This document shows, piece after piece, positions 60,579-64,000 of a stretch of DNA of 64,000 bases (its first letter is position 1; each line of letters opens with the position of its first letter). The stretch comes from Hygrophila difformis (lineage: Eukaryota > Streptophyta > Magnoliopsida > Lamiales > Acanthaceae). Below the pieces are notes generated by a model. It saw only the letters and a program-made list of their open reading frames with translations, ran no database searches and had not been told where the DNA came from. The stretch spans positions 11,555,915 through 11,619,914 of the forward strand of contig JAOANR010000006.1 of the NCBI GenBank assembly GCA_030278955.1, given 5' to 3'. Both the position numbers and the translations under genes were made by a program.

Positions 60579-62170
60579 TGCTACTGCTAGCTCGTCGCAA
60601 AGCTGCAAATTAAATATTAGTCCTACACCACAGAAGAAGATAAATAAATGTAATATATATAGTGAGTAGGGTCGTCTCCACAGGGAACTTGCTCAAAGAG
60701 TTTATTTTCAATCACTTGATTAATTATAAATTATATTTATATTTATAAAGATGGGGGGATTTGATTTCAACTAAACTAGTAAAAAGAAAATAACAATTAA
60801 ACAAAAACAAAAACAAATGCAAGGTAACAAGTGAGCTCTTTAGGATAATTAAAACTCTAGTTTAGGCATGAATTATGTGTTGGATATGGAATTGATCATT
60901 GACATGCATTTAACTTAATTGGCTAATTGACTAAATTGGTTAAAGTTGGTCTACAAGCGTTTCCCAACCAATTTTTCCATACTTATTCGATGATTTAGGT
61001 ACGACCATAAACCATTCCCCTAATCAAGTGTGAATACTAGGTACGACCATAGCATAACATGACTTGATAGCATTTAGCACAAGAAAAACCCAATTCGATT
61101 CAACACTAATCCTACGAGGTAGTGTTTAAAACCGATTTTAATCCCTCACTAGAGTATTCTTCCTCTAGTTTGCTACTTGATTGGAAAATTACACAATTAC
61201 GGGTGCATTCTCAATCTAGCAATAAATAACTCAATCAACATGCGGCCGCTATATCAATCAAGCAATTCAAAACATAATTAATAGAGGAATTAAAAATACC
61301 CAATTCAATTAAGCATAAAAATATGTCAACAAAATAAGTCTCACAATTCCATATCCACACACAAATTCAAACCTAAACTAGATAAGAAAACTACTCACAA
61401 TCCATCCAAAACATAACCAAATCCATACAATCCAACATGGTAATCAATTATAGAAATAGAACAAGAAAATCACCCACGAAGGATCGAATCCTTATTGCCC
61501 TTTGGAATCCTCCAATTTTGTAAGTGCCAACAAGAATGGAGTCTCCTCTCTAGTGCTCTTCAATGGTTGGAACCTCTTTTGGTGGAAAATTGGCCAATGT
61601 CTCTTTTGTGGAATTATGGCTAATGTGTTGTGTTTGGAATAATGGCTTGTATGTTGTGTGTTGTGTTGTGGCTTTTGCTCTTTGGTCTCCTCCTATTTAT
61701 AGCAAAACAAGACCAATTTTTAATTCTTCTTTCTCCCTTTTTTGCATGTTCATGGTAGAAGCCTCCTCAATTGCATCCAAAAACCTCCCTCAATTGCATC
61801 CAAAAACCTCAACATCATAGCCTTTGATTATTCTTTTGTAATTGATTCCCAAGGATTTGATGCCCAAAGATTTGATGCCATAATAAAAATCTGAAAATTG
61901 ATGCCCAAAGATTTAGATACTTCAATTTAACCCCAAGGATCTTTTTGCAAATTTTGATGCTTCACACATAGGCCCCACAGCTGCGAATTGGTCCTTAGGC
62001 GTGGGCACGCCCAACACTTCAAAATAGGCTGTCCAATGTTGGAAATTTGCCACCTTTCCTACAAAACCAATGTCCCAAAAATCAATCCAATCAAGGCCAT
62101 TTTTATTAATTTTCTCAAACAATTTAAGTTGACATATGCATAAAAATATCATCAAATACAACATATATCA
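60579..62170 (-). repeat. 3' LTR of a large LTR retrotransposon
   Basis: About 1.6 kb, starting TGCTACTGC and ending ATATATCA on the plus strand, so TG..CA. On the minus strand it follows a polypurine tract, GTGTGGGGGAG, and contains the CCCTGTGGAGACGACCCTAC sequence common in LTRs of large plant gypsy elements. The partner LTR is outside the window, so both edges are inferred. Confidence 0.6.
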
Positions 62171-62171
62171 A

Positions 62172-62206
62172 CTCCCCCACACCTAATCCATGCTTGTCCT
62201 CAAGCA
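62172..62206 (-). other. Hairpin plus polypurine tract, copy 1
   Basis: On the minus strand a TGCTTG-AGGA-CAAGCA stem-loop is followed by TGGATTAGGTGTGGGGGAG, directly before the LTR. Confidence 0.7.
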
Positions 62207-63567
62207 TATATCAAGACCAAATATCAAAAGTGCATGCCAAACCAAATATCATTCAACCATGTCAAAGTTTCATCAAAATCAAGGTATGCAAAGCCAACTA
62301 TCCTCACAAAATGGGAAAATATAATAAGAGATCACTCACCCTCAAGTGTTTAGTCTAGATTTCACTCAATACGCATAGAGAACTATCAATCTCATAGGCT
62401 TGCTATCAAATCACAGTAAATTCACATCTCAAATAAGAACATGATGCTCATAATCAAAGGGTCTTTATTAGGGTTGTAACGGGGCTAAGGTTGGGGTAGG
62501 AAAATATGGAATATGTAGGTTAAAAGGAATTGAGGAAATTGTCTAACCATCAAAACATGCTACGAAACATAAGTTGCACAAATTCTCTTTGACATCAATG
62601 ATCATGCTGCTCTCAAAATAAAGAATTACACTTGCAGCTAATACAAACATGTCTGCCTCTCTTTCTTTTTTTTTTTTTTTTTTTTTTTTCTTTTTTCTTT
62701 TTTTTTTTTTTTTTTGGTGGCTTTCAATAGCTTGGTACGTTTATGAGAGGAATTCCATTGTCTGAAAATTGCAGACATAACTTCAACTCTTCGTTCATAA
62801 CACTCCGGTTAGAGGAACACGTTCCAAACTATTTATTTCCACTGCCCTGGTATTTTTTTTTTCTTTTTTTTTAGAGAGAGAGGTAGTACAATAACAAAAT
62901 CACATGTCGAATACAAAATACTCAATCAACTCACATCAAGTGCAACCTTTAACCAAAATCACATGTAATGATACTTAAACAAATTTCCTCATGTTCCTAG
63001 GGTTCAAATGAGTGTATGGCCATAATCGAAGAAAAAGGTCTCAGGCTAAGGGGTTAAACATGAACCAAGAAAAATGGATATATCATCAAAGGCTCAGAGT
63101 GGTTCACTAAAGGATAAACATGGGTTAAGGTGAAAAACAAGGCCAAAATGGGGTATTCCTAGTGCCCTTATCATTTTATTTGCATCAAGATTAAAAAATG
63201 AGAGTACAACCAACTATGTATAATCAAGCAAGTTCTAGAAAATCAAGTCTCATGCGTTTCACACAACAAGAAAATTTGAGCAAATATGTGATGAGTTTTT
63301 TTTTTATCTTTTTTTTTTATTTTTTATTTTTTATTTCATGGATTTTTTTTTTTTTTTTTTAAAAAAAAGGCTCAAATTTAAAAAAAGGCTCAAATAGCTC
63401 ACTTAGGGTTAAGTGATAGAAAACTAAGCATACCCCTCAATTAATTTGACTAAGAACATGGCAAACTCTACAAAATTCAAGCAATGCATATAAGACTTGG
63501 CAAGACAACACAAGAGGACAAGCTAGGAAGTTCAAAAATCATATTAACATATAGGCGTAACATAAAA

Positions 63568-63605
63568 CCTCCCCCACACCTAAATTATGCAATGTCCCTA
63601 TTGCA
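63568..63605 (-). other. Hairpin plus polypurine tract, copy 2
   Basis: On the minus strand a TGCAAT-AGGGAC-ATTGCA stem-loop is followed by TAATTTAGGTGTGGGGGAGG. The stem sequence differs from copy 1, but pairing and the purine tract are kept. Confidence 0.65.
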
Positions 63606-64000
63606 AAATAAAAATGAATTAGAGAGGGTGAATGAAACTTCCCTGGATTACATGTGGGTGACCAAATGTGCCTATTGCCATCTTTCCAAAACCTGCTATC
63701 GAAGCTTGCCCATTGCACCTCGGGCATTTGAAATTCCTTTCAAGTGGGAAACAATGTGGAACATTTGAAGATGGTGTATTGGATTTCTTGTCTCATTAGA
63801 CCTGCAAGCAGAAATTTCCCACAAACAACCAAGTAGAACAAGAGCAACACAATCTAGTAACTAGAAACAAATCACAATCCAAGTAATAGTGAAGCTCAGA
63901 ATCTTTTATGTATCAATCGACAGTCTCGAACCAACACTCTTTGCTCAATTCAAGAATAAGTCCAAACCATCTAATTTATGCTTTCAAATTAAGAACTGAG

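Larger units (their letters stand above)
62171..64000 (-). mobile_element. Internal 3' part of the same LTR element, no coding domain seen
   Basis: Read on the minus strand towards the LTR, it has long T/A runs near 62665-62715 and 63298-63370. Two copies of a hairpin-plus-GTGTGGGGGAG motif also occur. No pol domain or long ORF is visible, so this part is a long non-coding 3' region or a non-autonomous element. It continues past the window. Confidence 0.5.

Overview
The window is nuclear DNA from a flowering plant, most likely a eudicot. The evidence is AT-rich DNA with GT-AG introns, typical plant transposons, and five intron-containing housekeeping genes whose products look like plant orthologues. 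Nothing in the sequence fixes the species; an asterid is only a guess. Exon borders below were placed by eye from splice signals, reading phase and family resemblance, not from transcripts.

Five host genes form the backbone. (1) An ESCRT-III CHMP7-like SNF7 protein on the minus strand (7994-10571), with a 5'UTR exon near 12.2-12.45 kb. (2) A neurochondrin-family protein on the minus strand (15527-21697, 15 coding exons found, last one or two unresolved). (3) The nuclear-pore WD-repeat protein ALADIN on the minus strand (30339-36597, 14 exons, complete). One of its introns is an apparent U12-type AT-AC intron. (4) Transcription factor IIIA on the plus strand (54652-57245), with the 5S-rRNA-mimic regulatory exon (P5SM) in its second intron. 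(5) A heptahelical PAQR/adiponectin-receptor-like membrane protein on the plus strand (58349-59715).

Between and inside these genes lies a dense, young and nested transposon landscape. At 1.3-5.3 kb sits a gag-only non-autonomous LTR element (TR-GAG type) with LTRs differing at two positions and a GC-rich 151-bp tandem repeat. At 22.5-29.7 kb a small hAT-like element with an 8-bp TSD is split by a Ty1/copia element (23773-29525, 5-bp TSD). At 36.9-43.9 kb a Stowaway MITE is split by a 6.9-kb autonomous-looking Mutator-like element (37000-43872, perfect 9-bp TSD, 160-bp TIRs). That element carries a mudrA-type transposase and, convergently, a GRF zinc-finger/coiled-coil/transmembrane gene. At 48.4-54.1 kb a second copia element, with LTRs identical by eye and one frameshift, interrupts the end of another Stowaway-like MITE. 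At 60.6-64 kb lies the 3' LTR and internal end of a large LTR element running off the window.

Smaller items include a mitochondrial atp6 fragment (NUMT), a hAT-like MITE, a possible SINE, and two copies of a roughly 65-bp A-tailed retroposon-like unit. There is also an element rich in a TCGCTGAAA motif, a GAA microsatellite abutting a neurochondrin 3' splice site, and a perfect 152-bp tandem duplication. The most rewarding leads are the GRF gene in the mudrB-like position of the Mutator element, the U12 intron in ALADIN, the paired hairpin plus purine-tract motifs at the right edge, and the short A-tailed repeat family.
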